Numbered from the stretch's first letter, positions 32,699-42,240 are shown. The stretch: 64,000 nt of DNA from Bacillota bacterium (GCA_009784185.1 WRCD01000003.1:62001-126000), one strand, 5' to 3'. Numbers and translations: made by a program. Notes: generated from the letters alone by a model not told the origin.

Positions 32699-33442
32699 AT
32701 GGGCATAATATGGAATTTATGGCACGGTTGCATTAAGCACAGCGAAGGCTGTGCTAATTGCTATGTTTATCGCGGCGATGCAAAAAGAGATGTGGACAGC
32801 ACAATAGTGCGTAAAACATTAAAGTTTAATTTGCCCGTTGCCAAAAACAGAAAGGGCGAATACAAATATAAGCCCGGCAGCTTTTTTTACACCTGCTTTA
32901 CATCCGACTTTTTGCTGGATAAAGCCGATGAGTGGCGGCAAGAGGCCTGGGATATGATAAGAGAGCGCAATGACTGCAGGTTTTTGTTTATAACCAAACG
33001 CATTGAGCGCTTTTTAGAATGTGCTCCGCCCGATTGGGGCAACGGCTGGGATAATGTAATTGTGTGCGTAACCTGCGAGAATCAAAAGCAGGCCGAGTTA
33101 CGCCTGCCTATATTTAAAGAACTTTCGATAAAACATAAAGTAATTATAAACGAACCGCTGCTTGGTCCAATTGACTTAAGCAAATATCTTGATGACACCA
33201 TTGAGCAGGTTGTGGTGGGCGGCGAATCGGGCGACACTGCCAGAGTTTGTGATTACAATTGGGTGCTGGATATACGCGCGCAATGTGTTGCAGCAAATGT
33301 AAGTTTTAATTTTAAGCAAACCGGCACTTTTCTCATTAAAGACGGGAAAAAGCACACAATCCCACGCTACCTGCAGCACGCGCAAGCCAAAGAAGCTAAT
33401 ATTAGCTTTGCGGGCGCCGGTGAAAATTATTTGCAAAAATAA
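32699..33442 (+). CDS. DUF5131 (phage Gp37/Gp68-like) radical-SAM-like protein
   Basis: A 247-residue protein from ATG 32699. The N-terminal WHGCIKHSEGCANCY has three Cys (C11, C18, C21) in a CX6CX2C pattern able to hold a 4Fe-4S cluster, as in the DUF5131 / Gp37-Gp68 family, which is related to radical SAM enzymes. Other family marks are TCFTSDFLL, FLFITKR, VCVTCENQ, VVGGESG and the C-terminal FKQTGTF. Biochemical function of the family is not established; members occur in phages and in bacteria. No Shine-Dalgarno site is present. The gene lies between two family A repeats, which suggests it may have been moved as a unit. Confidence 0.83.
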   Translation: MGIIWNLWHGCIKHSEGCANCYVYRGDAKRDVDSTIVRKTLKFNLPVAKNRKGEYKYKPGSFFYTCFTSDFLLDKADEWRQEAWDMIRERNDCRFLFITKRIERFLECAPPDWGNGWDNVIVCVTCENQKQAELRLPIFKELSIKHKVIINEPLLGPIDLSKYLDDTIEQVVVGGESGDTARVCDYNWVLDIRAQCVAANVSFNFKQTGTFLIKDGKKHTIPRYLQHAQAKEANISFAGAGENYLQK

Positions 33443-33443
33443 A

Positions 33444-33586
33444 AATTCCCCTCGCAAAATTCTCCTTTAAGATAAAGGAGTACCGCCGCAGGCGGGGAGG
33501 TATGTGATAACGATATGCTTGGCAGTATCACATACCCCGTCTGCTCCCGTTGGTCGCATCCACCCACAATATCATAAAGGGGAATT
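33444..33586. repeat. Family A palindromic repeat (copy 3)
   Basis: It starts AATTCCCCTCGC and ends AAGGGGAATTT. The inner arms GGTATGTGATA and TATCACATACC form a strong stem. This copy is longer than most (143 bp). Confidence 0.75.
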
Positions 33587-33618
33587 TTGGCAAGCGCTTT
33601 TATTACTTTAAACTTCTA

Positions 33619-33671
33619 CCTGGGGGATTGCTTCGTTTGCGGGCTTCGCAGGTCAGGCTCGCAATGACAGC
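33619..33671. repeat. Repeat of the CATTGCGAG/GAAGCAATC type
   Basis: Read on the minus strand it runs from TGTCATTGCGAGCCTG to GAAGCAATCCCCCAGG, the ends of a small dispersed palindromic repeat seen in many bacteria. It overlaps the last five codons and stop of gltX. Confidence 0.55.
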
Positions 33672-35308
33672 ACTTTATCGAATCGCTTTCTCATCTCTTC
33701 TTTACCAAGCAGCTTAATTATCTGATATAAATCCGGCGTTTGCGTGCTGCCGGTTAAGGCCACCCTTATTATTGTACTTATATCTCCGCAATGACCTTTG
33801 TAGCCCGACGGGTTTTGCTTAAACTCTTTCACTTCGCGTGCAAAGCCTAATTCAAATGCTAAGTCTTTAATCCTGCCAAACCATGTTTGCTGGTCGTCAT
33901 CTGCATGATAAATAGCCGGGTATCTTTCCAGAACTGCTCTAATATCGCCTTTACTGTATTGTGCCGGAAAAACAATTGCATTGTAATCATGCAGCGCGTT
34001 AAACATATAACTAAACAGCCTTGAAATATCCGCCCAACAGGCAATATCTTTGTGAGGACGCTCTTTTTCTCTGTCTATATTAAACACCGCGGTTGCATAA
34101 GCTTTATCTGTTTTTAATATTTCTGCAAACTCGAGATTATAGTTTTTAGCCCACTCCAGTGCCTTTTCATACACTTGGCTTGCAGTAAAACTAGCCACCG
34201 TGTTCTTGCATACATCGCTTAGCTTAACCATATCAAACATTGCGCCGCCGGCGCTGGTTTTACTTAAATCTATTTTAAATTCGTTTGTATCTGTCTTTGG
34301 GTTTTTAGCACGCCAGTCTTCATAATCACTATTAATGATATTCAGCAGATAATCGTGTACCCCTTCCATAGGATAACCCTGCTCCAAAAAGAAGTCGGCT
34401 CTTGCTTCAGGATCCTTGCGCTTGCTTAACTTACGCTTTATCTCCCCCTCTATTTTTAAAAGCGGCGAAATATGCGCGTACTTAGGCGGAACAAATCCCA
34501 ACGCCTCAAAAATCTGAAGGTGCTCAGCCATGCTCGGCAGCCATTCATCTGCCCGCAGCACTAACGTCGTGCGCATTAAGTGATCATCTATTGCATGCGC
34601 AAAGCTATACGGCGGCAATCCGTCAGACTTTATCAACACAACATCGTTCTGGTTTTCGGGCACATCCCGCTCACCGCGGATTACATCATATGTCTTAATC
34701 CGGCGCTCTACACTTCCCAAGCTTTTTAGTCTAAGCACCCACGGCATACCTTTGTTTAATTTTTCAGTAATCTTATCCATAGGAGCATCGCGCCATTTGG
34801 CATACCTGCCCCAATAGCCAATCAAAGCTTTTCTTTTCTCCTGCTCTGCTCTCATTCCCTCAAGTTCCTGGCTTGTACAAAAACAAGGATAGGCTTTGCC
34901 CTGCTCAACCATCCATTTAGCGTATGCCCTGTACATCTCCCGTCTGTCACTTTGCTTGTATGGACCGTAATTGCCTTTGTTACTTCCGTCACTGCAATAG
35001 CCCTCGTCAAAAACGATACCAAACTTGCTAAAGTTGTATGGCAGGTCAAAAGAGGCATTCTCAACCTCACGCTTCTGGTCGGTATCTTCAATACGCAGAT
35101 AAAATACCCCGCCTGTCTGGCTGGCAATCCTCATGTTGGCCAACGCCGTATTTATGTTCCCGATATGCAAAAAGCCCGTCGGGCTTGGCGCAATCCGGGT
35201 TACTTCGGCACTCGGCCCCAGGCTTCTTGGCGGATACATTTTTTCGTAATATTCCGGCGCATTTTTCACGTCAGAAAAAAGCATTTCGGCTAGTTTAACA
35301 TTGTCCAT
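33653..35308 (-). CDS. gltX: Glutamate--tRNA ligase
   Basis: A 551-residue class I synthetase that charges tRNA-Glu. The start ATG 35308 fits the AAAGGA site better than the ATG two codons earlier at 35314. The HIGH motif is SPTGFLHIGN (~45), KMSKS is KRKLSKRKD (~295), and RIEDTDQKR lies in the Rossmann fold (~75). The length exceeds the typical ~480 residues, as in the longer clostridial form. A repeat overlaps the C-terminal codons (VLSLRA and stop). The upstream gene on the same strand is a lipoprotein; no T-box was recognised in the short gap. Confidence 0.93.
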   Translation of the reverse strand: MDNVKLAEMLFSDVKNAPEYYEKMYPPRSLGPSAEVTRIAPSPTGFLHIGNINTALANMRIASQTGGVFYLRIEDTDQKREVENASFDLPYNFSKFGIVFDEGYCSDGSNKGNYGPYKQSDRREMYRAYAKWMVEQGKAYPCFCTSQELEGMRAEQEKRKALIGYWGRYAKWRDAPMDKITEKLNKGMPWVLRLKSLGSVERRIKTYDVIRGERDVPENQNDVVLIKSDGLPPYSFAHAIDDHLMRTTLVLRADEWLPSMAEHLQIFEALGFVPPKYAHISPLLKIEGEIKRKLSKRKDPEARADFFLEQGYPMEGVHDYLLNIINSDYEDWRAKNPKTDTNEFKIDLSKTSAGGAMFDMVKLSDVCKNTVASFTASQVYEKALEWAKNYNLEFAEILKTDKAYATAVFNIDREKERPHKDIACWADISRLFSYMFNALHDYNAIVFPAQYSKGDIRAVLERYPAIYHADDDQQTWFGRIKDLAFELGFAREVKEFKQNPSGYKGHCGDISTIIRVALTGSTQTPDLYQIIKLLGKEEMRKRFDKVLSLRA

Positions 35309-35323
35309 TTTCATGTCCTTTTA

Positions 35324-36370
35324 TTAAGGGGCAAGTGCGGCTACTCTAAGGCACAGCTGCTGATATATTGCACGCATGCCTGCCTGCTCTCTGCTGACGA
35401 ATTCAACAGTCTTATTGTAGTACACCTGCTCGTTTTGTTTCAACGAATAATTTACGTTGTTATAAACATTTTTTACTAATCTGTAATCAAAGCGGTCCAG
35501 CGCATCATTTACCAAACCAAGCTCTGCATAATAGTTCTTTTCGTATTTCACCGTTTTGTTGTAGTATTCAACTATAGCATCTACGGCCGGCGATGTGATT
35601 GTTGGAATGGTTATAGCCTCAACTGCCTTAAACTCGCCGTAAACCAACAGGAAATTACTTAACGTTTCAAACTTCAAATAATCACTGTCGCCAACAAGCA
35701 GCATATCGGTTTTAGCATAAACAGCCGCAAATTCCACCACTTTTTTAATCATGTCCAACTTAATCAGTCCGGATGTCAGCGGTTGCTCTTTGTCATAACC
35801 TACAAAGATATGTGTTTCATAAATATTTAAAAATTGTACGGACATCTCTGTTGCCGCTAAATTCAGCTCCTTAAATGCAGATATAAGCTTACCTAATCTT
35901 TCCAAATCAAAACTGCCGTTTGCATCAAAAGTGTTCCGGCCCTCAATCTCTTTTTTAATTTGCTTAAAGTCTTTTAACCGGCTTTCCATATTGGCCAGTT
36001 TGCGGCCAAAGTCGGTGGCTACCCCGTTTGGCACATTGCCGGCATCCAGCGCATGAGCATATATTTTTAATGGCAGCATACTTGCTGTAAACACTGTATC
36101 CAATTGTGCCCAAGCGTTGGTATAAACTTTGGACAACACTTTAAATTTGTCATTTGGCCCGGTCAGGCTTATAGCGGTAGCAACAACGTCTTTGTATATA
36201 ATATCAACTCCGCCCGCAGCCGAAAAAATATCCGGATTATCCGTTAAAATTTGTTTGTAAAGCGCTCCTGCCTCGGCAAAGGTATAATTGCGCTCAAAGC
36301 AGCCGCTAAAACCAACCGCTATTACGGATAAGCAAAACACAAACGCTAACGATAGTACCAGTTTTTTCAT
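35324..36370 (-). CDS. Lipoprotein of unknown function (348 aa)
   Basis: A 348-residue protein with a lipoprotein signal (MKKLVLSLAFVFCLSVIAV, lipobox FSGC, Cys ~24). The mature part is almost entirely helical with many Lys, Asn, Tyr and Leu, like a long helical bundle. It shares this character with the membrane-anchored protein encoded 29 bp upstream, so the two probably form a pair at the outer face of the membrane. No known family. It ends only 16 bp before the gltX start. Confidence 0.65.
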   Translation of the reverse strand: MKKLVLSLAFVFCLSVIAVGFSGCFERNYTFAEAGALYKQILTDNPDIFSAAGGVDIIYKDVVATAISLTGPNDKFKVLSKVYTNAWAQLDTVFTASMLPLKIYAHALDAGNVPNGVATDFGRKLANMESRLKDFKQIKKEIEGRNTFDANGSFDLERLGKLISAFKELNLAATEMSVQFLNIYETHIFVGYDKEQPLTSGLIKLDMIKKVVEFAAVYAKTDMLLVGDSDYLKFETLSNFLLVYGEFKAVEAITIPTITSPAVDAIVEYYNKTVKYEKNYYAELGLVNDALDRFDYRLVKNVYNNVNYSLKQNEQVYYNKTVEFVSREQAGMRAIYQQLCLRVAALAP

Positions 36371-36399
36371 AAAACCCCTCCCTGTAAATTCCGGATTAA

Positions 36400-37323
36400 C
36401 TAAAACAAAAAGTTGTTAATTATTGTCAGATTGGCTTTTACTGCCGACTCCGGCAAGCCCGCAATGTATGCATTCTTGTTTGCACTATCAAAAAATGCTG
36501 TTTTGTCGGCGAGTGCTATGGCGGATATGGTTCCGGCAAACTCAACAACAGCAGCATTTCCGGTTGGAAAACCGCTTGCAAATCCGGTAAGCGCATTGTT
36601 TTTGTACATATCAACTATAATGTTTAACTCAGTTACAAAACCAATTGCGCCGCCTTTAGCCGCAGCCAATGCAGTTATTGTTGGTTTCGCCTGCAGCTGG
36701 ATTGCTTCCAGTAAACCATTTTCAAAGTCAATCTTGGCAGCACCGTTAAATACATATTTAATTACATACGGGCGCAGCAAAACATTAACCTCGTTAAGCT
36801 TTACCGTAACATCATACAATCTGTTTACAACATTAAGGTATTGGTTTTTCTGATCGGTTTTCTGGCTTTCGGTAGGAGTAATGCTTTCAAGCGACTTGCT
36901 GTTGTTGTAAAATTTTCTGCCCGAATCACCTGCCTGATTTATTGTCCCGCGAAGTTCGTTTATCTTTTTAACAATAGCGTCCGTGTCTGCATTGGTAGTA
37001 TTTGTACAAAACAGCAGGTTTCTGCCGTGCGCTTCGTAAAACAGCAGCTCGGCCTTGTACATAGAATACACGTTACTAAACTCGCCGTTTGCATTCAGCC
37101 CAACGTCGGTTAAATAGTTTTTCTGTTCGGAAGTGCTTGCATTTTCGTTAATATACTGATTAAAAATTTTGTAAGACTCAAGAGAATTCATCTGAGTGTA
37201 GGCATTATATACCCGGTGATTGTCGTCCTGTCTGGTTAAAAAGAAAGCCACAACTGCTGCAATTGCAGCAATTGCCAATGCCGCAATTGCTATACGCAAT
37301 ATCAACTTCATAGTATTCGACAT
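36400..37323 (-). CDS. Membrane-anchored helical protein (307 aa)
   Basis: A 307-residue protein with one N-terminal helix (residues ~6-28) and a long extracytoplasmic part of helices (YTQMNSLESYKIFNQYINEN and similar within it). Cys occurs once. No family was recognised. It is followed 29 bp downstream by the lipoprotein gene, which has a similar helical composition. The ATG is preceded by GGAGGGAT. Confidence 0.65.
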   Translation of the reverse strand: MSNTMKLILRIAIAALAIAAIAAVVAFFLTRQDDNHRVYNAYTQMNSLESYKIFNQYINENASTSEQKNYLTDVGLNANGEFSNVYSMYKAELLFYEAHGRNLLFCTNTTNADTDAIVKKINELRGTINQAGDSGRKFYNNSKSLESITPTESQKTDQKNQYLNVVNRLYDVTVKLNEVNVLLRPYVIKYVFNGAAKIDFENGLLEAIQLQAKPTITALAAAKGGAIGFVTELNIIVDMYKNNALTGFASGFPTGNAAVVEFAGTISAIALADKTAFFDSANKNAYIAGLPESAVKANLTIINNFLF

Positions 37324-37382
37324 AATCCCTCCGCCGCTTTATTTTGCATTACAGTGTATCATAATTCCTTACTCTTGTCAAA

Positions 37383-38081
37383 CTAAATGATTTTCAAAAC
37401 CATTGCCATATTAAACTTATTCCATGGTTCCTCAGCTGTGTCCGGAAACGCTCTAAACGTCATAATGCGTTCGGTTGTTGGGTGAACCAGCTTAACATCA
37501 GTCAGCCACATAGCCAGCCTACTGCCCGCAACCGGCTTGCCGTATATTGCATCGGCATATACCGGCGTGCCGGATGCTGCCAGCTGGCAGCGCTCATGCC
37601 CGGGGGCTGCAGCATTGCTTTTAAGCTTCAACAACGCAAGACCATCCATCCGGCCCACAACCGAATAATCGATTTCTGCAGTCAGCGCCCCGGTTGTATA
37701 TTGCGGAACCAGCTCCAGCCGTTTGCCGTCATGTGCCGGTTTCAGATAATTGGTCCGGCGGCCGCTGTTCTGCTTGGGCACGCCTACCGTAACACAATAA
37801 TAAGCAAGTTCAAAATTTTCGTCTGCAACATTAATCTGTTCGTTCAGCCTGTTAAGTGCTTTAGCGGATTTACAAAAAACCACAACTCCGCCCGCAGGCT
37901 TATCTACGCTGTACAACGGCACACAAAAACTTTTACCCGCTGTAGTCTTTCCGCAGGACAAATGCTCCTGCACCTGTGTGTTTAAATCACGCTCACCCTT
38001 ATTAGAAACCACGCTGATTCCATGCGGCTTCAGCGCAACTAAAAGATGATTGTCTTCATGTAAGACTATAAGAGATTCCAT
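37383..38081 (-). CDS. RluA-like pseudouridine synthase homologue with altered active site
   Basis: A 232-residue protein of the RluA family size. The N-terminus (LIVLHEDNHLLVALKPHGISV) is the usual start of these enzymes, and YSVDKPAGGVVVFCKS aligns with the catalytic HRLDxxTSGLLLFAK block. The catalytic Asp is kept, but the His-Arg-Leu before it is Tyr-Ser-Val, and the usual TGRxHQIR segment reads NAAAPGHERCQL. PVYADAIYGK matches the conserved DPLYG region. It may be a divergent enzyme or an RNA-binding protein that lost activity. The family A repeat just upstream ends GGGGTGTGTT before the ATG and may serve as ribosome binding site. Confidence 0.75.
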   Translation of the reverse strand: MESLIVLHEDNHLLVALKPHGISVVSNKGERDLNTQVQEHLSCGKTTAGKSFCVPLYSVDKPAGGVVVFCKSAKALNRLNEQINVADENFELAYYCVTVGVPKQNSGRRTNYLKPAHDGKRLELVPQYTTGALTAEIDYSVVGRMDGLALLKLKSNAAAPGHERCQLAASGTPVYADAIYGKPVAGSRLAMWLTDVKLVHPTTERIMTFRAFPDTAEEPWNKFNMAMVLKII

Positions 38082-38083
38082 AA

Positions 38084-38129
38084 CACACCCCGTCGGGCTT
38101 TGCCCGCCACCCCTCTCTAGAGGGGAATT
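38084..38129. repeat. Family A repeat (copy 4, half length)
   Basis: CACACCCCGTC to AGAGGGGAATT, i.e. only one end of the full repeat. It lies between ileS and the RluA-like gene and abuts the start codon of the latter. Confidence 0.7.
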
Positions 38130-38142
38130 TTTGGTTGCTAAT

Positions 38143-41100
38143 TTAATTGTTTTTTCGTTTTATTAGAATAGTGATTGGCGCATCGTCCTCAATTACGCAA
38201 GTGGTGTCCGGACTATCTATCTTTGTAACCTCGCTCAATGTTTCCGTGCAGATATACTCCAGCCATTGCTTGGGATAATTCCCCCGGATTTCTATCTGGA
38301 TAGTTTCCATAATCTGACAGTTAAGGCTCTTCCGGGCATCCTGAATGTTGCGCACAATTTCGCGTGCAATACCCTCGTCTTTAAGCTCGGGCGTAATTGT
38401 AAGGTCAAGCGAAACAACAATTCCGCCTTCACTAATTACGTGCAGCCCCTCTTTAGCCTGGTAAGAGACTAGAATATCGTCGGAATCCAGCGCAATTGCC
38501 TGGCCGTTTATGTCCAGTTCATAACCGTCTGAAACTGCCTTAAACTGCCCGCCTCTAATCTGATTTGCAACAGCAGGAAGTTTTGACCCGAGTTTTGGTC
38601 CAAGCCTGGTAAAATTGGGGACGTATTTCACCTCAGCAATAAGATTAACGTCGTCTAAAATCTTAACTGTTTTTACGTTTAATTCTTCTGCAATAATTGC
38701 AGTTGCTTTTTTAATTGCTTCTGCATTTTGCTGCGCGGTAAGCACAACCTGCAGTTTGCTTAGCGGCTGCCGGTTTTTAACGCTGTTCTTGTTTCTTAAA
38801 GCTCGCGCCAGTTTAATAACATTTTGTACTACCTCAACTTCCAGAAGAAGCTTTTCGTCACTAAACCCTTGCGGAATTACAGGCCAGTCCGCCAAATGCA
38901 CACTTTCCTGTCCGGTTAAGTGCTGATAAAGCCTTTCCGAAATTACCGGCGCAACAGGAGCCAAAAGCCTGCATATATTAACCAGCACATAGTAAAGAGT
39001 TTCGTATGCCCGGCGCTTGTCATCACCCATTCCGTCGGCCCAGAACCGCCTGCGCGAGCGGCGGATATACCAGTTTGTGAGTCCGTCAATCAGCGGCAGC
39101 AAATGTTTTACATATTGGTCAATCTGGTAATTGTCCATTGCCTTTGTTATGCTGCATTCTGCATTATACAATTTTGCCAGAATCCACCTGTCCAGCTGAT
39201 TTTGCGAACTTGGGGTATGCTTATCGTCTCCGTAAAATTCATCAATATTGGCGTAGGAGGTAAAAAAGCTGCAAGCATTATAAAACGGCAGAACAACTTG
39301 CTGCAGCGCATCCTCAATGCCGCTGTCTTCAAACACCACATCTCCCAGCAGCATTGCATTGCTCTGGTACAGATATAGCCTGTATGCATCAGTGCCGTAT
39401 TTACGCATTAATTCCATTGAGTCGGTGTAGTTTTTGCTTGATTTGCTTAGTTTTTTGCCTTCCTTATCTAAAAGCGTACCATGTACCAGACAGTTTTTAA
39501 ATGCAGGCTTGCCAAACAACGCTACCGCCAGAACGTGCAGTACATAAAACCAGCCCTTTATCTGCCCGGGGTACTCCACAATAAAATCACACGGGTAATG
39601 ACTGTCAAACCAATCTTTATTCTCAAACGGATAATGTTTTTGCGCAAAAGGCATACTTCCGGCCTCAAACCAGCAGTCCAACACCTCGGGCGTGCGTCTA
39701 AACGTGCCGCCGCACTTGCATTTAAAGGTAACTTCATCAACATATTGCCTATGCAGGTCGGTTAGCCGCACCCCGCTTACTTCTTCAATTTCGGCAGCAC
39801 TGCCCAAAACTTTTTCACTCTGACATGAATCACATTTCCACACCGGAATAGGAGTGCTCCAATACCGGTTGCGTGAAATGTTCCAGTCACGAGCGTTCTT
39901 AACCCAGCTGCCAAATCTGCCTTCCTTTACCGCCTCCGGCACCCAGTCGATGTTTTCGTTTTCCTGCATTAGTTTATCTTTAATCTTTTCTATATTAAAG
40001 TACCATGCGTTCATTGCCTTATATATCAACGGAGACTTGCATCTCCAGCAATGCGGATAATTGTGCACAAGGCTTCCGTCCGCAATTACTTTGCCATTTT
40101 GTTTTAAGTGCCTTAGCACCTGATTACTGTTTTCCACAACACCAAGCCCCGCAAAATCCGCAACCTCGGCAGTAAACCGCCCTTTTTCATCAACCGGACA
40201 AACAAACGGAAGACCTGAAGCCTTACCTGCCCAATAGTCATCCTCACCAAAACCGGGCGCAATATGAACAATACCTACACCATCGCTGCACGATACAAAC
40301 TCGGCTGCAATTACTCTGAAAGCGCCTTCTTTGTTTTTATCGGCAAAATAATCAAATATGGGTTCATAAACTGCCCCTATCAATGCGCTTCCCGAGCACG
40401 ATTTAACTACTGCGGGCTTTTCTCCAAACACTTTTGGGTATCTTGAAACAGCTGAAGCGCCTGCAACATAAACAGCGTCTTCAACTTCAACGTAAGAGTA
40501 TTCTAAATCCTTATTAACAGCAAGCGCCAGATTGCTCGGCAATGTCCAAGGTGTAGTTGTCCATGCCAACAAATAAACCGATTTGCCGTTAAGCTCCTCC
40601 TGCGTTTTAAACCTTGCAATGCACCATGTATCCTGCTTTGGCCGGGTTGAGTCCGACTCACGCGTATCGGAAATTGAAAGCGCGGTTTCGCACCTGCAGC
40701 AATACGGAGTAACCCTGAAATCCCGGTAAATCAGCCCCTTGTTGTAGCATTCTTTAAACGCCCATAACACACTTTCCATAAACTTAAAATCCATGGTTTT
40801 ATATGAGTTGTCATAGTCTACCCAGCGGCACATTTCCCGGATATACCGTCTCCAGGCTTCGTTGTTTCCGGACACCACGTTAAAACAGGCCTCATTAAAC
40901 CTGGCTATTCCGTACTCGGCTTCAATCTGACGTTTATCGGTTATGCCCAGTACCTTTTCTGCCTGGGTTTCGGTAGGCAGACCGTGACAGTCCCACCCCC
41001 AGACACGGTCTACCTTAAAGCCGCGCATAGTCCAATATCTTGCAACCATATCTTTAATAAAAGATACTAAAACAGTGCCATGGTGAGGTGTGCCCGTAGG

Positions 41101-41247
41101 AAAAGGAGGTCCGTCATAAAACACCACCTCTTTTCCGCTTTGTTTATTAAGCGACTTTTCAAAAGTTTTATCGGCTGCCCAAAAATCCAGCACTTCGTCC
41201 TGGATTTTAACTAAATCGGGCCTGCCCTCTAAATTGTTGTATTTCAT
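38143..41247 (-). CDS. ileS: Isoleucine--tRNA ligase, eukaryote-like type 2
   Basis: A 1034-residue class I synthetase that charges tRNA-Ile. The HIGH motif is PTGTPHHG (50-57) and the KMSKS motif is KKLSKSSKN (~598). Block choice (FYDGPPFPTGTPHHG, WGWDCHGLPTE, the long C-terminal domain) fits the type 2 IleRS found in eukaryotes and in some bacteria, which in known cases resists mupirocin; type 1 would read YANGxIHIGH. CxxC pairs near 183, 410, 475 and 510 are probable zinc sites. Drug insensitivity is a family inference. A family B repeat lies directly upstream, and no T-box leader is visible. Confidence 0.93.
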   Translation of the reverse strand: MKYNNLEGRPDLVKIQDEVLDFWAADKTFEKSLNKQSGKEVVFYDGPPFPTGTPHHGTVLVSFIKDMVARYWTMRGFKVDRVWGWDCHGLPTETQAEKVLGITDKRQIEAEYGIARFNEACFNVVSGNNEAWRRYIREMCRWVDYDNSYKTMDFKFMESVLWAFKECYNKGLIYRDFRVTPYCCRCETALSISDTRESDSTRPKQDTWCIARFKTQEELNGKSVYLLAWTTTPWTLPSNLALAVNKDLEYSYVEVEDAVYVAGASAVSRYPKVFGEKPAVVKSCSGSALIGAVYEPIFDYFADKNKEGAFRVIAAEFVSCSDGVGIVHIAPGFGEDDYWAGKASGLPFVCPVDEKGRFTAEVADFAGLGVVENSNQVLRHLKQNGKVIADGSLVHNYPHCWRCKSPLIYKAMNAWYFNIEKIKDKLMQENENIDWVPEAVKEGRFGSWVKNARDWNISRNRYWSTPIPVWKCDSCQSEKVLGSAAEIEEVSGVRLTDLHRQYVDEVTFKCKCGGTFRRTPEVLDCWFEAGSMPFAQKHYPFENKDWFDSHYPCDFIVEYPGQIKGWFYVLHVLAVALFGKPAFKNCLVHGTLLDKEGKKLSKSSKNYTDSMELMRKYGTDAYRLYLYQSNAMLLGDVVFEDSGIEDALQQVVLPFYNACSFFTSYANIDEFYGDDKHTPSSQNQLDRWILAKLYNAECSITKAMDNYQIDQYVKHLLPLIDGLTNWYIRRSRRRFWADGMGDDKRRAYETLYYVLVNICRLLAPVAPVISERLYQHLTGQESVHLADWPVIPQGFSDEKLLLEVEVVQNVIKLARALRNKNSVKNRQPLSKLQVVLTAQQNAEAIKKATAIIAEELNVKTVKILDDVNLIAEVKYVPNFTRLGPKLGSKLPAVANQIRGGQFKAVSDGYELDINGQAIALDSDDILVSYQAKEGLHVISEGGIVVSLDLTITPELKDEGIAREIVRNIQDARKSLNCQIMETIQIEIRGNYPKQWLEYICTETLSEVTKIDSPDTTCVIEDDAPITILIKRKNN

Positions 41248-41268
41248 AATTGTATCCTTTATCCCATC

Positions 41269-41321
41269 GGAGCGCTAGCGACCCACAACTGTTCCCTGTT
41301 CCCTGTTACTTGTTCCTTGTT
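41269..41321. repeat. Family B repeat with heptamer tail
   Basis: GGAGCGCTAGCGACC core, then GTTCCCT-GTTCCCT-GTTACTT-GTTCCTT units of 7 bp. It fills most of the gap between the CBS gene and ileS; the CBS stop codon lies at its end. Confidence 0.65.
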
Positions 41322-42042
41322 ATACCGCATAATTCTCAATAATGTCGTTCATGTCAATAATATCAGCCGCCGTAACTATACCTGTAGGCGATTGCAGGTA
41401 ATTACCCTGCGGAGTAATAACAATTACCTGAAGTTTGCGTTTGGTAAAAAACAGGTCCATTGCTTCCTGAATGGTAAGCTTTTCGCTGCGTATGCAATAA
41501 TACGTGTTAATGTCGTCTTCACGTAAAACAGTGCTTACGGGAGTATTGCTTATATAATCGTTGATATCTGTGCCAACAGAAATTTTTGCGCCGAGTTCAT
41601 CAATCAGGCGGTTAGGGTTAATAACCCCCACCAGCATCCCGTCTTTGTATATCGGTATAGTTCTGAATCCCGTTTCTCCAATTGTTTCTATGGTTTTTCT
41701 AATACTGGTGTTGTGCCCGAGTATTAAAACATTCTTTTTAGCAATGCTGTTCATAATAAGCGGAGGCGTACTTACAAGCCTGGCAATCTTTTCCATTTCC
41801 TCAACTACTCTCTGGTGCGGCTCGGCAATTACCCTGTTTTCGTTGGAGTTGTGTACAATTGCGTTTCTGAGGCGCGCGTAGTCTATCAGCTTATCCTCGT
41901 ATTTACGCACAACGGCGTTGTGAGACACGCTTCTGCGAATCATGTCCGAAAACGTCATATTACGCTTAAACCCGTGCACCGAGCGCAGGGTCTGGTCAAT
42001 TACATTATAACTGTTTATAAATCGTGTTGCATTTGTACTCAT
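41320..42042 (-). CDS. CBS-pair protein with HEPN-like N-terminal domain
   Basis: A 240-residue protein from ATG 42042, chosen for the AGGAG site; a longer frame to 42144 would be encoded by a repeat. Residues ~1-95 are helical and contain LRNAIVHNSNENRVIAEP, as in HEPN-like or DUF4145-like domains. Residues ~100-235 hold two CBS motifs (GFRTIPIYKDGMLVGVIN and LQVIVITPQGNYLQSPTGIVT regions), which usually bind adenine nucleotides. The protein may sense AMP/ATP or c-di-AMP. It might act in trans with the CBS-less MgtE-like protein at 12333, but the genes are 28 kb apart and this is speculation. Its stop codon borders a family B repeat. Confidence 0.78.
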   Translation of the reverse strand: MSTNATRFINSYNVIDQTLRSVHGFKRNMTFSDMIRRSVSHNAVVRKYEDKLIDYARLRNAIVHNSNENRVIAEPHQRVVEEMEKIARLVSTPPLIMNSIAKKNVLILGHNTSIRKTIETIGETGFRTIPIYKDGMLVGVINPNRLIDELGAKISVGTDINDYISNTPVSTVLREDDINTYYCIRSEKLTIQEAMDLFFTKRKLQVIVITPQGNYLQSPTGIVTAADIIDMNDIIENYAV

Positions 42043-42055
42043 ATTAACTCCTAAT

Positions 42056-42174
42056 AATTCCCCTCTACAAGAGGGGCGGCAAACCGCCAGGTTTGACGGG
42101 GTGTGGATAGAATAAAAATTATTTAAGCAACCACACCCCGCCACTCCGTGGCACCCCTCTTATAGAGGGGAATT
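42056..42174. repeat. Family A palindromic repeat (copy 5)
   Basis: Full-length: AATTCCCCTCTACAAGAGGGG at one end and CCCCTCTTATAGAGGGGAATT at the other, with GACGGGGTGTGG and CCACACCCCG inside. Each end is itself a hairpin. Confidence 0.85.
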
Positions 42175-42240
42175 TTTTATAGTTTATCACATTCCCCCAA
42201 AAAACACAAACTAAGCTAGCCACAAATTTGGGAAATTAAC

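Noticed and set aside
41248-41319. T-box leader for ileS
   Set aside because: The gap upstream of ileS is only ~70 bp and is filled by a family B repeat. No T-box sequence or specifier stem was seen.
42043-42144. N-terminal extension of the CBS protein by 34 residues
   Set aside because: The extension is encoded by a family A repeat and lacks a ribosome binding site, whereas ATG 42042 has AGGAG at good spacing.
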